DNA from: an uncultured Chlorobiaceae bacterium
Lineage (GTDB): Bacteria > Bacteroidota > Chlorobiia > Chlorobiales > Chlorobiaceae
Assembly (NCBI GenBank): GCA_903839405.1
Contig: CAIMCD010000009.1
Coordinates: 1-64,000 of the forward strand
Direction: 5' to 3'
DNA length: 64,000 nucleotides
Shown in pieces: positions 1-9,404 of the stretch; position 1 is the first letter of the stretch; each line of letters opens with the position of its first letter. The notes under the pieces were generated by a model. That model had not been told where the DNA came from and made no database searches. It saw only the letters and a list, made by a program, of their open reading frames with translations. A program made the translations under genes and the position numbers.

Positions 1-651
1 GCCGTCCGCCCAGTCGCAAATAGCTTTGATTAGAATCCAGTCAACCTTTTTATCCTGGCAGGCTACGTAAAGCCCTGCGCCCTCCATCTCGCCGCCAATT
101 GCTTCCTGCTCAAAGCTGAGTAGCTGGTCGCGGAAATCTCTATTATCCACCAGCTTTTCGCCGGTCAGCACCACACCGAAACGCACCTTGGCGCCTTTCC
201 AGAGCAGGTTAGCGCTGTTGCATTGGTTGATAAGCCAAGGCGAAGCGTGGGGTTTGTCGCCACGGAGCATGATCTCTGGCTTGCCCTCCTTTGTGGTGCC
301 GTAGCGCTGTAAATCGTAAAGTCTCAACTGCTCGGTTACGAGAATATCGCCGATGGTTTGATGCTTTTCGTTGATCCCAAAGGCAATTCCGGCCATGATC
401 ACCGCAGCGGGTTCAAGCGCATCAATTCCTTTTTGTACCGCCATTTGTGAGGAGTCAAGTCCGCCAGCACCCATCTCGGATCGGGTCAGAAAAACCCGCG
501 CTCCGTTGACTATCCCGAGGTTAAAATAGATGCGGTTATCAATAAAGCATGGTGTTGCCGCGCTACCGGTGGCTGGCTGAAAGGCATCAAGCACCGCCCG
601 GCTCTCTACGTCGGTGACGGTGACAATCAGGATATCGGCGGTATGGCTCAT
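1..651 (-). CDS. Nucleoside phosphorylase superfamily protein (3' end cut off by window edge)
   Basis: Reading from an ATG at 651 down to base 1 gives 217 codons with no stop, so the C-terminus lies outside the window. Near residues 185-192 there is GGEMEGAG, followed by KAICDWADG, the paired signature of the purine nucleoside phosphorylase/MTA-SAH nucleosidase superfamily: the glutamates contact the ribose and the late Asp is the catalytic acid. The family cleaves the N-glycosidic bond of nucleosides. The substrate cannot be told from this part; domains of this type occur in purine salvage enzymes and as parts of stress or effector proteins. No signal peptide is visible, so it should be cytoplasmic. 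Confidence 0.8.
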   Translation of the reverse strand, partial: MSHTADILIVTVTDVESRAVLDAFQPATGSAATPCFIDNRIYFNLGIVNGARVFLTRSEMGAGGLDSSQMAVQKGIDALEPAAVIMAGIAFGINEKHQTIGDILVTEQLRLYDLQRYGTTKEGKPEIMLRGDKPHASPWLINQCNSANLLWKGAKVRFGVVLTGEKLVDNRDFRDQLLSFEQEAIGGEMEGAGLYVACQDKKVDWILIKAICDWADG

Positions 652-988
652 GCAGGTTTGGGGTCTCGGTTTTCAAGAGCTGGGAACAAGTGCTTCTGAA
701 GTGATAAGATAGCGATAAGGATCAATTTTTCATGCAATCAGGATGCTCCGGACGCTCTGAATTTTTCGGAAATTGCGGGAGTTTCTTTTCTCTTCAGGTG
801 AAAAATCAGGGAAAATGGTGGTTGTAAAACGGATTGCCGACTTTTTATTTAAAATGTTACATTTCTGCGCGGGAAATATGATGCCATGATCGTCAGATGT
901 TGTATAAAGCCGGAAGAGCCGGCACACGCAAATGATTAGAACAACAGGGTTTTCATTTTGGAATAACTTTTTTAACCACAGAGTCACC
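652..988. other. Divergent intergenic region
   Basis: 337 bp between the leftward phosphorylase and the rightward secreted protein. It must hold promoters for both. I see no convincing conserved box and no gene. An in-frame ATG at 932 lies upstream of the chosen start at 989, but it would place non-hydrophobic residues in front of the signal peptide. Confidence 0.4.
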
Positions 989-1480
989 ATGAAAAAAAAT
1001 ATCTGGATCGCTGCTGGCATTGCAGGAATGCTTTTTGCCCAACCTTCGGCCGATGCAAAGGCAGAAGTGAGCCTTCGTATCAATGCGGGGGATAGAGCAC
1101 CGGTTATGGTCCGCGACGAGCGTCGCGCGCCTTTTGTTATTGAGCGTCAGCCCGATTTTATTGCCCTTCCGGGTTTCGGCTTTTCCGTATCGGTAGGTGG
1201 CCCAAATGACGTTATCTCCTACGGCAACTTCTATTATGTCAACCATCATGGTTCATGGTATCGCGCTTCAAACTACCGTGGCCCGTGGCTTGTTGTGACC
1301 GAGCGCAGCCTTCCTTCAAGCATCAGAAAACATAGCTGGGAAGATATCCGCCGGTTCCGTGATGAGGAGTATCGCCGCCATGAAGGACGCCGTGATCGTG
1401 ACCGCCATGAGCGCGATCGTGATTACCGTGATCGCGATTACCGTGATCAGCGCGGTGACTATCGCAACGACAGACGGTAA
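989..1480 (+). CDS. Small secreted protein with Arg/Asp-rich repetitive tail
   Basis: 163 residues. The start at 989 is chosen because it gives a compact signal peptide (MKKN, then a hydrophobic run ending near ADAKAE). The middle contains YYVNHHGSWYRASNYRGPW, an aromatic/glycine pattern like that of small periplasmic or outer-surface proteins with a YxWxxGPW-like motif. The last 40 residues are low-complexity RDRDYRDRD repeats, highly charged and probably disordered. It is followed directly by a good terminator, so it is transcribed alone or as the last gene. The function is unknown; the export signal suggests a periplasmic or envelope location. Confidence 0.7.
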   Translation: MKKNIWIAAGIAGMLFAQPSADAKAEVSLRINAGDRAPVMVRDERRAPFVIERQPDFIALPGFGFSVSVGGPNDVISYGNFYYVNHHGSWYRASNYRGPWLVVTERSLPSSIRKHSWEDIRRFRDEEYRRHEGRRDRDRHERDRDYRDRDYRDQRGDYRNDRR

Positions 1481-1520
1481 CCTGATTACCGGGATGCGTT
1501 TTCTTTTATGACAAGAGCAG

Positions 1521-1547
1521 AAGCCGGGAGGGTAGTCCCGGCTTTTT
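1521..1547 (+). terminator. Rho-independent terminator
   Basis: Perfect 9-bp stem AAGCCGGGA/TCCCGGCTT with a 6-nt loop, followed by more T residues, 40 bp after the stop of the secreted protein gene. Confidence 0.85.
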
Positions 1548-1618
1548 GCATACCGGTTCTGAAAGGTCTGATTTTTGAAAGGTAAAAGGTTGTTAAACTA
1601 AACAAAAAAGGGGAGATC

Positions 1619-2212
1619 ATGAGACTGAAGGCACTCTGTATTGCATTGCTTATGGTGTTTATGGCGATGGAGGCAAAAGCCGAAAGCAAAGTGGGAGACT
1701 ATAGCGTTGAGACCGTTGAAGACCATGCACGGGTAAAGAGTTTCAAGTATGAATCGTACGATGAGTGCTATCTGGATGTGCAGGATCAGGCAAGCAGCGA
1801 ACGGCTCTCTCCGAGAAAAACGGACGTCTTGCTCTCCCAGGTACCAAAAGGAGGAGCTTTAGATGTTGAGCTGCTTGGGGCTGAATGGAGAATGGCCAAC
1901 GGAACCAACTGGACCTTTATTATTGCCGACCAATCGGGCAACGTCATTTTCCGCTCAAAAGGTCATAACTATATTGAGCCTCCTCCGGCTATTGTAACGA
2001 AAAAAACCGTTGTTGAAACCCGGCACGGAGTCATTGTTAAAAAAGAAGCGAGGGCGGTTGCACCGGAAACGACCGCTTTTGGTGATCGGGCCTTTGTTGT
2101 CCGTGATACCATAGAGATACCGGTTGTTGTGCCTGCGACCTTCAAGGTCATTGTTATTGACAATATCAATGACAGCCGCTGCGTGTACATGCTGACGAAA
2201 ACCAAGTATTAA
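1619..2212 (+). CDS. Secreted hypothetical protein
   Basis: 197 residues starting at an ATG preceded by a GGGGAG ribosome-binding site. A signal peptide (hydrophobic residues 5-17, cleavage likely after EAKA) indicates export. The mature part has two cysteines, one in YDECYLD and one near the C-terminus in DSRCVYM, that could form a disulfide. The latter half is rich in Val and Ile strands, compatible with a beta-sandwich. No family is recognised. It stands between two terminators and is thus probably monocistronic. Confidence 0.65.
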   Translation: MRLKALCIALLMVFMAMEAKAESKVGDYSVETVEDHARVKSFKYESYDECYLDVQDQASSERLSPRKTDVLLSQVPKGGALDVELLGAEWRMANGTNWTFIIADQSGNVIFRSKGHNYIEPPPAIVTKKTVVETRHGVIVKKEARAVAPETTAFGDRAFVVRDTIEIPVVVPATFKVIVIDNINDSRCVYMLTKTKY

Positions 2213-2241
2213 GTTCTCATCCGTTTCCGGCATCAGCAACA

Positions 2242-2272
2242 CAAAAGCCCCAGATTTTTTCCGGGGCTTTTG
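2242..2272. terminator. Bidirectional terminator between convergent genes
   Basis: Perfect 10-bp stem CAAAAGCCCC/GGGGCTTTTG with an 11-nt loop. The A and T runs inside the stem allow it to work for the rightward secreted protein and for the leftward queD transcript. Confidence 0.75.
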
Positions 2273-2288
2273 CTATTCCTTTCAAGTT

Positions 2289-2714
2289 TTAACCGTCGTA
2301 ATCCGCCCAGTTGTTGGGGGTTTCGTACCAGCGGAGTTGCTTGAGTTTCACCCCTTCGGGGAGGTGGTGGCGGATCTGGTTGAAGGCCCATTTGGCCAAA
2401 CATTCGGCCGTCGGCGGTTCATCGGTAACGACCACCCGTGAGTTGCGCTTCATGATAAACGGGAGATCTTCATGGTCATCTTTCCAGACCGCAAAGCCGT
2501 GGTCGAGCCGGTCATGAATGTGCTCCACCATGATCTCCTTCAAAAACTTGAAATCCATCACCATCCCCTCCTCGCCGTCGCCATGGCGCCGAATCAGCTC
2601 GCCCTCAACCGTGGCAACAATTACCCCGCGATGGCCGTGCAGTTGATTGCAGAAGGAGAAGCTGTTCGGCAGGGTATGGCCGTAATCGATCTCTATTTTT
2701 CGTGAAATGCGCAT
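2289..2714 (-). CDS. queD: 6-carboxytetrahydropterin synthase (QueD/PTPS family)
   Basis: 141 residues from the ATG at 2714. QueD converts dihydroneopterin triphosphate to 6-carboxytetrahydropterin in queuosine/preQ1 synthesis. The zinc-binding histidines are seen as DYGH near residue 13 and LHGH near residue 28; the catalytic Cys is in CNQLHGH, the partner HD in HDRLDH, and the pterin-anchoring Glu in PPTAE. Length is usual for the short QueD-type family. It lies 60 bp downstream of ilvB on the same strand, so it is probably carried on the ilv transcript although the pathways are unrelated. tgt, a later queuosine enzyme, is encoded at 43.8-44.9 kb. Confidence 0.88.
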   Translation of the reverse strand: MRISRKIEIDYGHTLPNSFSFCNQLHGHRGVIVATVEGELIRRHGDGEEGMVMDFKFLKEIMVEHIHDRLDHGFAVWKDDHEDLPFIMKRNSRVVVTDEPPTAECLAKWAFNQIRHHLPEGVKLKQLRWYETPNNWADYDG

Positions 2715-2774
2715 GTATCTCAAACAATTGGCTGTATTCAGTTTTTTTAAGCTTCCTCCTCCCGTTACCGGGGT

Positions 2775-4496
2775 TCAGACCATGGTTTTCGGGTTCAACC
2801 GCTCCAGCAGCATATCCGAAATCGAGCCGCCGGCCGGGACCATAGGGAAGACCATATCTTTTTGGATAACCCTGAAATCGACCAGCACCGGCCCCTCGTT
2901 GTAGGCAAGGGCCTCCTTGATTGCTTCGCGTGCTTCAAGAGAGTTCTCGGCCTTGAGCGCCTTGCATCCGAAGGCTTCGGCCACCTTGACAAAGTCGGGG
3001 TTGCTCTCTCCTAGATCGGTAAAGGAGTACTTCTCCTTGTGGAAAAGCTCCTGCCACTGGCGCACCATGCCGAGAAAGCTGTTGTTGATCAAAAATATCT
3101 TGATCGGCAGTTTATGATGGACGGCCGTAACCAGCTCCTGGATGTTCATCATGAACCCTCCGTCTCCGCAGAAAAGCACAACCGGGCGATCCTTGATGCC
3201 GAAAGCGGCGCCGATGGCGGCTGGCAGACCAAAGCCCATGGTGCCGAGTCCGCCGCTGGTGATGATGGAGCGCGGATTGTTGAACTTGTAAAACTGCGAT
3301 GTCCACATCTGGTGCTGGCCAACATCAGTGACGACTACGGCATTGCCGGCCGTTTGTTTTGAGACCTCGTCAATCACAAATTCGGTTTTCAGCTTGCCCT
3401 CTTCTTCGCCGTACGTGAGCGGGCATTTTTCCTGCCATGCGCGGATTTCGGCCAGCCAGGGCTCCCGGTTTTCCTTTGTTTTTGGCAGCTCTTCAAGCAG
3501 AGCGGTCAGAAAGTGTTTGGCGTCGCCCACAACCGGCAGGTCAACCTTGATGTTTTTATCGACATTGGTTGGGTCAATATCGTTGTGGATTTTGTATGCC
3601 TGGGGTGCGAATGTTTCAACTTTTCCGGTAACCCGGTCGTCAAAGCGGGCTCCGACCGCAATCAGGAGATCGCAGTTATTGACCGCCTGGTTTGCCCAGT
3701 AGGTGCCGTGCATGCCGAGCATTCCCATGCTGAGCGGGTGGTCGCCGGGAAAAGCGCCAAGTCCCTGCAGGGTCATGGTAACCGGGATATTCTGGCTGAT
3801 GGCAAGTTGGCGCAGCTCTTCGGATGCCTCCGCCGTGATGACTCCGCCGCCGACATAGAGCAGGGGACGCTTGGCCTTGGCAATTTTATGCGCGGCTTTC
3901 TCGACCTGGTTGATGTGGCATTTGATGGTCGGCTTGAAGCCACGAATTTCAACGGTTTCCGGCCACAGGAACTCACACGAGGAGTTCAGGATATCTTTTG
4001 GCATATCGACCAGAACCGGACCCGGCCGGCCGGTTGTTGCCAGGAAAAAGGCCTTGCGGATCGTGCCGGCAAGATCCTTGACATCCTTGACCAGAAAGTT
4101 GTGTTTGGTGATCGGCCGGGTGATACCGACAATATCGGCCTCCTGAAAGGCATCGTTGCCGATCAGCGAGCTCGGAACCTGTCCGGTAAAGACAACCATT
4201 GGCGAGGAGTCCATATAGGCATTGGCAATGCCGGTAACGGTGTTGGTTGCACCGGGCCCGGAGGTGACCAGCACAACACCCGGTTTTCCGGTGGCGCGCG
4301 CATACCCTTCGGCCATATGGGTTGCGCCCTGTTCGTGACGCACAAGGATGTGCTGGATGTCTTTTACCTCATAGAGGGTTTCATAGACTTTGAGCAGGGA
4401 GCCGCCGGGATATCCAAAAATATATTCAACGTTTTCACGCCGCAGACATTCGAAAAAAATTTCTGAGCCATTGAGTGTTTGGCTTTGTGCAAGCAT
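2775..4496 (-). CDS. ilvB: Acetolactate synthase large subunit
   Basis: 573 residues, full length. It condenses two pyruvates (or pyruvate with 2-oxobutyrate) in branched-chain amino acid synthesis, using TPP, FAD and Mg. Visible marks are RHEQGATHMAEGYARATG (the activating Glu), TSGPGATN, the FAD-domain GVGARFDDRVTG-like segment and the TPP motif GDGGFMMN followed by NNSFLGMVRQWQ. ilvD lies 18 bp upstream on the same strand. The regulatory small subunit (ilvN/ilvH) does not follow; queD does, and no small subunit is in the window. Confidence 0.95.
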   Translation of the reverse strand: MLAQSQTLNGSEIFFECLRRENVEYIFGYPGGSLLKVYETLYEVKDIQHILVRHEQGATHMAEGYARATGKPGVVLVTSGPGATNTVTGIANAYMDSSPMVVFTGQVPSSLIGNDAFQEADIVGITRPITKHNFLVKDVKDLAGTIRKAFFLATTGRPGPVLVDMPKDILNSSCEFLWPETVEIRGFKPTIKCHINQVEKAAHKIAKAKRPLLYVGGGVITAEASEELRQLAISQNIPVTMTLQGLGAFPGDHPLSMGMLGMHGTYWANQAVNNCDLLIAVGARFDDRVTGKVETFAPQAYKIHNDIDPTNVDKNIKVDLPVVGDAKHFLTALLEELPKTKENREPWLAEIRAWQEKCPLTYGEEEGKLKTEFVIDEVSKQTAGNAVVVTDVGQHQMWTSQFYKFNNPRSIITSGGLGTMGFGLPAAIGAAFGIKDRPVVLFCGDGGFMMNIQELVTAVHHKLPIKIFLINNSFLGMVRQWQELFHKEKYSFTDLGESNPDFVKVAEAFGCKALKAENSLEAREAIKEALAYNEGPVLVDFRVIQKDMVFPMVPAGGSISDMLLERLNPKTMV

Positions 4497-4514
4497 AACA
4501 GGTTTATTTGAGGT

Positions 4515-6203
4515 TCAACAGGAAACTGGGTTTTTCAGGATCGCACCGGTATTGGCCGATGTGACCATTTGAGCATACCTGGCCAGATACCCTTTCTTTA
4601 TTTTCGGTTCAAACGGTTTGAGCAGTGCAAGCCGCTGTGCGAGCTCTTCATTCGTCAGGTTGACGGAGATGGTGCGGTTCGGGATATCAATGGTGATGAG
4701 ATCCCCGGTATTGAGTGCGGCAATCGGCCCTTTTTCAGCCGCTTCGGGCGAAACGTGGCCGATGCAGGCGCCTCGTGAGCCCCCGGAAAAACGTCCATCG
4801 GTAATGAGCGCAACCGATCCGCCAAGACCCCGACCCATGATGGCGCTGGTAGGGGAGAGCATTTCCGGCATCCCCGGCCCACCTTTAGGCCCTTCATAGC
4901 GGATCACCACCACGTCACCCGCCTCAATATCACCCTCCATGATCCCTTTGATGGCATCATCCTGGCAGTCGTAAACCTTTGCCGGGCCGGTATGGGTCAT
5001 CATTTCCGGGCTGACTGCACCGGTTTTGACCACCGCTCCCTGTGGGGCAAGGTTGCCGAACAGCACCGCTAAGCCGCCGGTTGGCGAGTAGGGATTTTTG
5101 ATGTGCCGGATGACCGATCGATCCATCACCTTTGCCTCGGCAATGTTTTCGCCGAGCGTTTTTCCGGTTACAGTAAGGGCCGTCAGGTCAAGCAGACCAT
5201 CTATTTTACTAAGCTCATTCAAAATAGCCGAAACTCCTCCGGCACGGTCGACATCCTCGATATGCACATCCATCGTTGCCGGGCTGACCTTGCAGATATA
5301 GGGCGTTTTGGACGAGAGGCCGTTCAGTTCAGAAAAATCGAAGTTGATCTCGGCCTCGTTGGCAATGGCAAGGGTATGCAAAATGGTATTGGTGCTCCCG
5401 CCCATGGCGAGGTCAAGTGCAAAGGCGTTGAGCAGCGCACTGCGTGAAATAATATCCCGTGGCCGGATATTCTCCTTGACCAGGTCAACAATCCGGCGTG
5501 AGGCCGCCTTGACCAGCTCGTTGCGGCGCGGATCAACCGCAAGGATGGTGCCGTTGCCCGGCAGGGCAAGACCAAGCGCTTCCGAGAGGCAGTTCATGGA
5601 GTTGGCCGTGAACATGCCGGAACAGGAGCCGCATCCGGGGCAGGCACTATCTTCTATCGTCTCCAGCTCTGCATCGTTGATTTTTCCGGTACTGTACTGA
5701 CCAACCGCCTCAAAGACCGAGATCAAGTCAACGGTTTTGCCCGAAGGGGTGTGACCGGCCTTCATGGGGCCGCCTGAAACAAAGATAACGGGAATATTGA
5801 TGCGCAGTGCGGCCATCATCATGCCGGGCGTGATCTTGTCGCAGTTCGGAATGCAGACAAGTCCGTCGAGGCGGTGGGCTTCGGCCACGGTTTCAACACT
5901 GTCGGCAATCAGTTCACGGCTGGCCAAAGAGTAGCGCATCCCGATATGGCCCATGGCAATACCGTCACAGACGCCAATGGTATTGAACTCAAACGGAACA
6001 CCTCCGGCCTTGCGCACCTCTTCCTTGGCAATCTTGCCAAGTTCCTGCAGGTGGGCATGGCCGGGGATCAGCTCATTGAACGAGTTGCAGATGCCGATAA
6101 AAGGTTTTTTAAAGTCATTGTTTGAAACAATCGAGCCGGTTGCCTTCAGCAGGCTGCGGTGTGGCGCTTTTTCAAACCCTTGTTTTATCGTATCAGATCT
6201 CAT
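4515..6203 (-). CDS. ilvD: Dihydroxy-acid dehydratase
   Basis: 562 residues, full length. It dehydrates 2,3-dihydroxyisovalerate and its methyl homologue to 2-oxo acids, the step before transamination to valine and isoleucine. Fe-S cluster and Mg ligands are seen in [14 protein letters not shown] and [17 protein letters not shown]; the C-terminal [20 protein letters not shown] motif is also intact. It is the first gene of the leftward ilvD-ilvB-queD unit, with a 486-bp upstream region likely to hold its promoter. Confidence 0.95.
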   Translation of the reverse strand: MRSDTIKQGFEKAPHRSLLKATGSIVSNNDFKKPFIGICNSFNELIPGHAHLQELGKIAKEEVRKAGGVPFEFNTIGVCDGIAMGHIGMRYSLASRELIADSVETVAEAHRLDGLVCIPNCDKITPGMMMAALRINIPVIFVSGGPMKAGHTPSGKTVDLISVFEAVGQYSTGKINDAELETIEDSACPGCGSCSGMFTANSMNCLSEALGLALPGNGTILAVDPRRNELVKAASRRIVDLVKENIRPRDIISRSALLNAFALDLAMGGSTNTILHTLAIANEAEINFDFSELNGLSSKTPYICKVSPATMDVHIEDVDRAGGVSAILNELSKIDGLLDLTALTVTGKTLGENIAEAKVMDRSVIRHIKNPYSPTGGLAVLFGNLAPQGAVVKTGAVSPEMMTHTGPAKVYDCQDDAIKGIMEGDIEAGDVVVIRYEGPKGGPGMPEMLSPTSAIMGRGLGGSVALITDGRFSGGSRGACIGHVSPEAAEKGPIAALNTGDLITIDIPNRTISVNLTNEELAQRLALLKPFEPKIKKGYLARYAQMVTSANTGAILKNPVSC

Positions 6204-6689
6204 GGCAACTAATTTTTTTTACAATTAACAAAATAGAGCAGGGCGGGCTGCCGTTCCCGAAGTCATTGTAATGATGTCTGAAAAGAGAAATGGACTTGGG
6301 AGCGGCTTTCAGGTTCAGCGCACAACAATGCTCACCTGAGTGATAACCAGAGTGACCACGATTGCGATCCTTGAATTGAGGGAGTTCATCAAATTTGCTG
6401 CACGACCGCCGGAGAATAATAAGGGCAGCAGCGCGGATTTTTTTAAACCGCTGCCGGCACAAAAGGGATGTGAATGCAATGCAGACATTGACGCGAAACA
6501 GGTTGCTTACGGGTATTCAACGAAAATTCAACATAATTTAGATTTAAAGTTTTACTAAAACAAACTTTAAAAAAATTAAAATCGTCGCAATATTTGCTCT
6601 GTATTCTCTGGAGTTAACACTATATTTTTTATGCAAACAGCTTTCAGTTCAGTGTCGCAGGTTTCCGGAGTAACAAAAAAAACAGAATT
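6204..6689. other. Intergenic region between divergent ilvD and the phytol-kinase-like gene
   Basis: About 486 bp with only short weak reading frames. The right half (6530-6640) is AT-rich and likely holds the rightward promoter. I found no ilv-type leader peptide on the minus strand and no riboswitch I can name. Confidence 0.4.
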
Positions 6690-8273
6690 ATGCTGAATCT
6701 CCAAGCCCCATTGCCTCAGGATCTACCAGCCTTTTTCCTTACCCTCTCGCTGCTGCTGCTTTTTGTTTTTCTTGCAGAGCTGCTGAGGAGGAAATTTGGG
6801 GTCAGTGGTCTGGTTGTCCGTAAAATCATGCATCTCTCTGCCGGAGTTGTGATTTTTTTTATTCCGGCCTATTTCCAGTCCAATTATTATCCGGCAGTTG
6901 TAGCACTTTTTTTTCTTGTGCTCAACTCTCTTAATATTCGTTTCGGCTGGCTTGGCTCTCTGCTTCCCATGCCCGGAACGATCACGCTGCAATCTCCGGC
7001 AGGGAAAAGTTATGGTTCGCTGCTTTTCCCGCTGGTCTTTCTCTTGCAGCTTCTCTTTCTCTGGGAGTCCCACAAGTGGATCATGCAGACCTCCATGCTG
7101 TTGATGGGTGTGAGCGATTCGCTTGCGGCACTGGTGGGCAGTTCGATCGGCAAAAAGCATATTGAGCATTTAACGAAAAATCCCAAAACAGTTGAGGGCT
7201 CCCTGACCATGTTCCTCAGCGGATTTCTGCTGCTCGGTGCATCCTTGATGCTCTTCAGCCCTGAGTTCCATGGAGGGCTTGCCGGAAAGTCGTTCATGAT
7301 GCTCTTTGCGCTAGCCTTGCTTCTGGCGGTTGTTGCTACGGCGGTTGAGGCGCTCTTGTCGTACGGGCTTGATAACTTTTTTATTCCCATCTCGGTTGCC
7401 TATCTGCTCTATGTGCTTGAGATGAACCCTGCCATCCGTCTAGAGCCGTTTCTTCTCGGTGGACTGTTTGCCTTTTTGCTTGCACTCTTCTCCATCAAGG
7501 TCAAGTTTCTCAACAACAGCGGTGCAACGGCAACCTTTCTGCTTGGGACAACGATTTTCGGTCTCGGGGGAGTAACCTGGACGGTACCGCTTCTGACCTT
7601 TTATCTGCTCTCGTCGGTCTTGTCAAAACTCGGCAAGAAGCGCAAGGCAAAATTTGACCTTGTGTTTGAAAAAGGTTCCCAGCGCGATGCCGGTCAAGTC
7701 TACGCCAACGGCGGGATTGCCTGGATTATCATGATTGCTTTTTCGCTTACCAACGATCCGGCGCTCTTTTTTGCCTATCTTGGAACCCTTGCGGCGGTGC
7801 AGGCCGATACCTGGGCCACGGAAATCGGGACCATGTGGCCGAACCCGAAAGCCTGGCTTGTTACCTCGTGGAAGAGGGTGCCTGTGGGTACTTCCGGAGG
7901 TGTTTCCGTGCCGGGCACAACCGGTGCTTTTCTTGGTTCGCTCTTTATCTGTGCCAGCGCCATCTTGCTCCATGTCCGGTGGCTCTCGGATTTTGGAGTG
8001 CTCAACTCCTTTCTTTTGATAGGCTTTTCTGGACTCTTGGCCAGTCTGGTTGACAGCTTTTTCGGAGCAACGGTTCAGGCCCAGTATTTTGATCCGATTC
8101 GTGAAAAGGTAACAGAGCGAACCCATAGCCTTGCACCTGACGGAGTTCTGGTTGCAAACCGGCTGATCAAAGGGACCCCTTTGGTTAATAATGATCTGGT
8201 CAATACGCTCTGTGCCATTTCCGGCTCAACCCTTGCCTATCTGGTGATCGAGAAGGCGCACCTTTTTCAGTGA
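6690..8273 (+). CDS. Fused phytol-kinase-like (VTE5) and DUF92 (VTE6-like) membrane protein
   Basis: 527 residues, strongly hydrophobic with many membrane segments. Residues 1-235 resemble the VTE5/dolichol-kinase family: VVRKIMHLSAG near 42-52 and GVSDSLAALVGSSIGKKH near 138-155 followed by KTVEGSL. Residues 250-527 are a DUF92 domain: GSQRDAGQVYANGG, QADTWATEIGT near 372, VPVGTSGGVSVPGT and DSFFGATVQAQYFD. In plants and cyanobacteria VTE5 phosphorylates phytol and VTE6, a DUF92 protein, phosphorylates phytyl phosphate. The fusion would let one inner-membrane protein turn phytol (or farnesol from bacteriochlorophyll c) into the diphosphate. Family assignment is from motifs; the substrate is inferred. 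tolQ follows 23 bp downstream. Confidence 0.8.
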   Translation: MLNLQAPLPQDLPAFFLTLSLLLLFVFLAELLRRKFGVSGLVVRKIMHLSAGVVIFFIPAYFQSNYYPAVVALFFLVLNSLNIRFGWLGSLLPMPGTITLQSPAGKSYGSLLFPLVFLLQLLFLWESHKWIMQTSMLLMGVSDSLAALVGSSIGKKHIEHLTKNPKTVEGSLTMFLSGFLLLGASLMLFSPEFHGGLAGKSFMMLFALALLLAVVATAVEALLSYGLDNFFIPISVAYLLYVLEMNPAIRLEPFLLGGLFAFLLALFSIKVKFLNNSGATATFLLGTTIFGLGGVTWTVPLLTFYLLSSVLSKLGKKRKAKFDLVFEKGSQRDAGQVYANGGIAWIIMIAFSLTNDPALFFAYLGTLAAVQADTWATEIGTMWPNPKAWLVTSWKRVPVGTSGGVSVPGTTGAFLGSLFICASAILLHVRWLSDFGVLNSFLLIGFSGLLASLVDSFFGATVQAQYFDPIREKVTERTHSLAPDGVLVANRLIKGTPLVNNDLVNTLCAISGSTLAYLVIEKAHLFQ

Positions 8274-8296
8274 ACATTTAACTTATTGCAATCTCT

Positions 8297-8956
8297 ATGG
8301 CTGACTCTAAATTTGGCATCATCTCCCTGATTTCGGATGCCGGACCGGTTGTGCTCTTGGTGCTTGGCCTGCTGCTCTCTTTTTCAGTTGTCTCCTGGGC
8401 GATCATCGTGTTTAAATTCGGTTACATCCGCAACTCCCTCAATGAGTCGAAAGCCTTTCTTGACTATTTTTTTGAGGTCTACAATGTCGAAAAGATTTTT
8501 GCGGAGAGTGAGAATTTTAAAAAAGGCTCGCTTCCGAGAGTCTTCCGCTCAGGGTATGCCGAGTATATGGCGCTTGGCAGCCAGAGTGATCTCCGTCAGT
8601 CGAGAGCCCGGATTGCCCGGGCGATCAAGCGGGAGGCCAATGCGGAGTGCAAGCGGCTCTCAACGCTTGTGCCCTTTCTCGCCACGGTTGGTAATACCGC
8701 GCCCTTCATCGGCCTCTTTGGTACCGTATGGGGTATTATGAGCTCATTCCATACCATCGGTCTTACCCAGTCAGCCTCACTCTCGGCCGTTGCACCCGGC
8801 ATTTCTGAAGCCCTTGTTGCTACGGCCGCCGGTCTTGCTGCGGCCATTCCGGCGGTGATTGCCTATAACTATTTTACCCAGCAGATCAGCATTATTGAGC
8901 GGGATCTGGAAGAGTTCGCTTCGGAGTTTGTTGCTGTATTCATTAATGAACCCTAA
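8297..8956 (+). CDS. tolQ: TolQ/ExbB proton-channel protein
   Basis: 219 residues. It has one N-terminal membrane segment (about 15-38), a cytoplasmic loop rich in charged residues and two C-terminal membrane segments (about 130-152 and 172-195) carrying the family pattern TVGNTAPFIGLFGTVWGIM and EALVATAAGLAAAIPAV. With TolR it forms the inner-membrane motor that uses the proton gradient to energise TolA. ExbB and TolQ cannot be separated by motif alone; the downstream tolB, pal and ybgF favour TolQ. tolR overlaps its end by 11 bp. Confidence 0.88.
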   Translation: MADSKFGIISLISDAGPVVLLVLGLLLSFSVVSWAIIVFKFGYIRNSLNESKAFLDYFFEVYNVEKIFAESENFKKGSLPRVFRSGYAEYMALGSQSDLRQSRARIARAIKREANAECKRLSTLVPFLATVGNTAPFIGLFGTVWGIMSSFHTIGLTQSASLSAVAPGISEALVATAAGLAAAIPAVIAYNYFTQQISIIERDLEEFASEFVAVFINEP

Positions 8957-9392
8957 CGGCAGGCTGCGGACTATGAGAAGTTCAGGAAAAGGCCGCTTGA
9001 TGAGCGAGATCAACGTGACGCCGTTTGTTGATGTCATGCTCGTGTTGCTGATTATTTTTATGGTAACGGCACCAATGATGACGCATGGCGTCAAGGTGGA
9101 GACGCCGAAAACGACGCATGAGAAGATGGATGTGGATGCAAAAGGCCTGATGATCAGCATTGATGCCTCAAGGCGTGTATTTATCAACAAGTATGAATTG
9201 AACGCCTCGGAAGTGCGCCAGAAGCTTCCGGCTATTGTGGATGTCAAGCAAACCGGAGAGGTTTACCTTAAAGCTGATAAATCATTGCCTTATGGACTGG
9301 TGATGGATGTCATGGCCCAGATCAGGGATGCCGGAATTGAAAAAATCGGCATGGTTACGGAACCCCTGACGCCGGAAAAGGAGCGGAGGTAG
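8946..9392 (+). CDS. tolR: TolR/ExbD biopolymer transport protein
   Basis: About 148 residues from the ATG at 8946; another in-frame ATG at 8973 is possible. GRLMSEINVTPFVDVMLVLLIIFMVTAPM is the family signature: a short cytoplasmic tail, then one membrane helix whose Asp (in FVDVMLVLL) is the proton-carrying residue. The rest is a periplasmic domain ending in the pattern that precedes MTEPLTPEK. It overlaps tolQ, showing translational coupling, and tolA starts 12 bp after its stop. Confidence 0.88.
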   Translation: MNPNGRLRTMRSSGKGRLMSEINVTPFVDVMLVLLIIFMVTAPMMTHGVKVETPKTTHEKMDVDAKGLMISIDASRRVFINKYELNASEVRQKLPAIVDVKQTGEVYLKADKSLPYGLVMDVMAQIRDAGIEKIGMVTEPLTPEKERR

Positions 9393-9404
9393 ATAACCGG
9401 GCGT

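Noticed and set aside
3513..4466. 317-codon plus-strand frame inside ilvB
   Set aside because: Antisense shadow of a clearly functional gene; no ribosome-binding site and no recognisable protein.
6193..6558. Short frames in the ilvD upstream region, including one on the plus strand with a Thr/Ile/Val-rich start, considered as an ilv leader peptide
   Set aside because: The Thr/Ile-rich frame is on the strand opposite to ilvD, and no terminator hairpin accompanies it.
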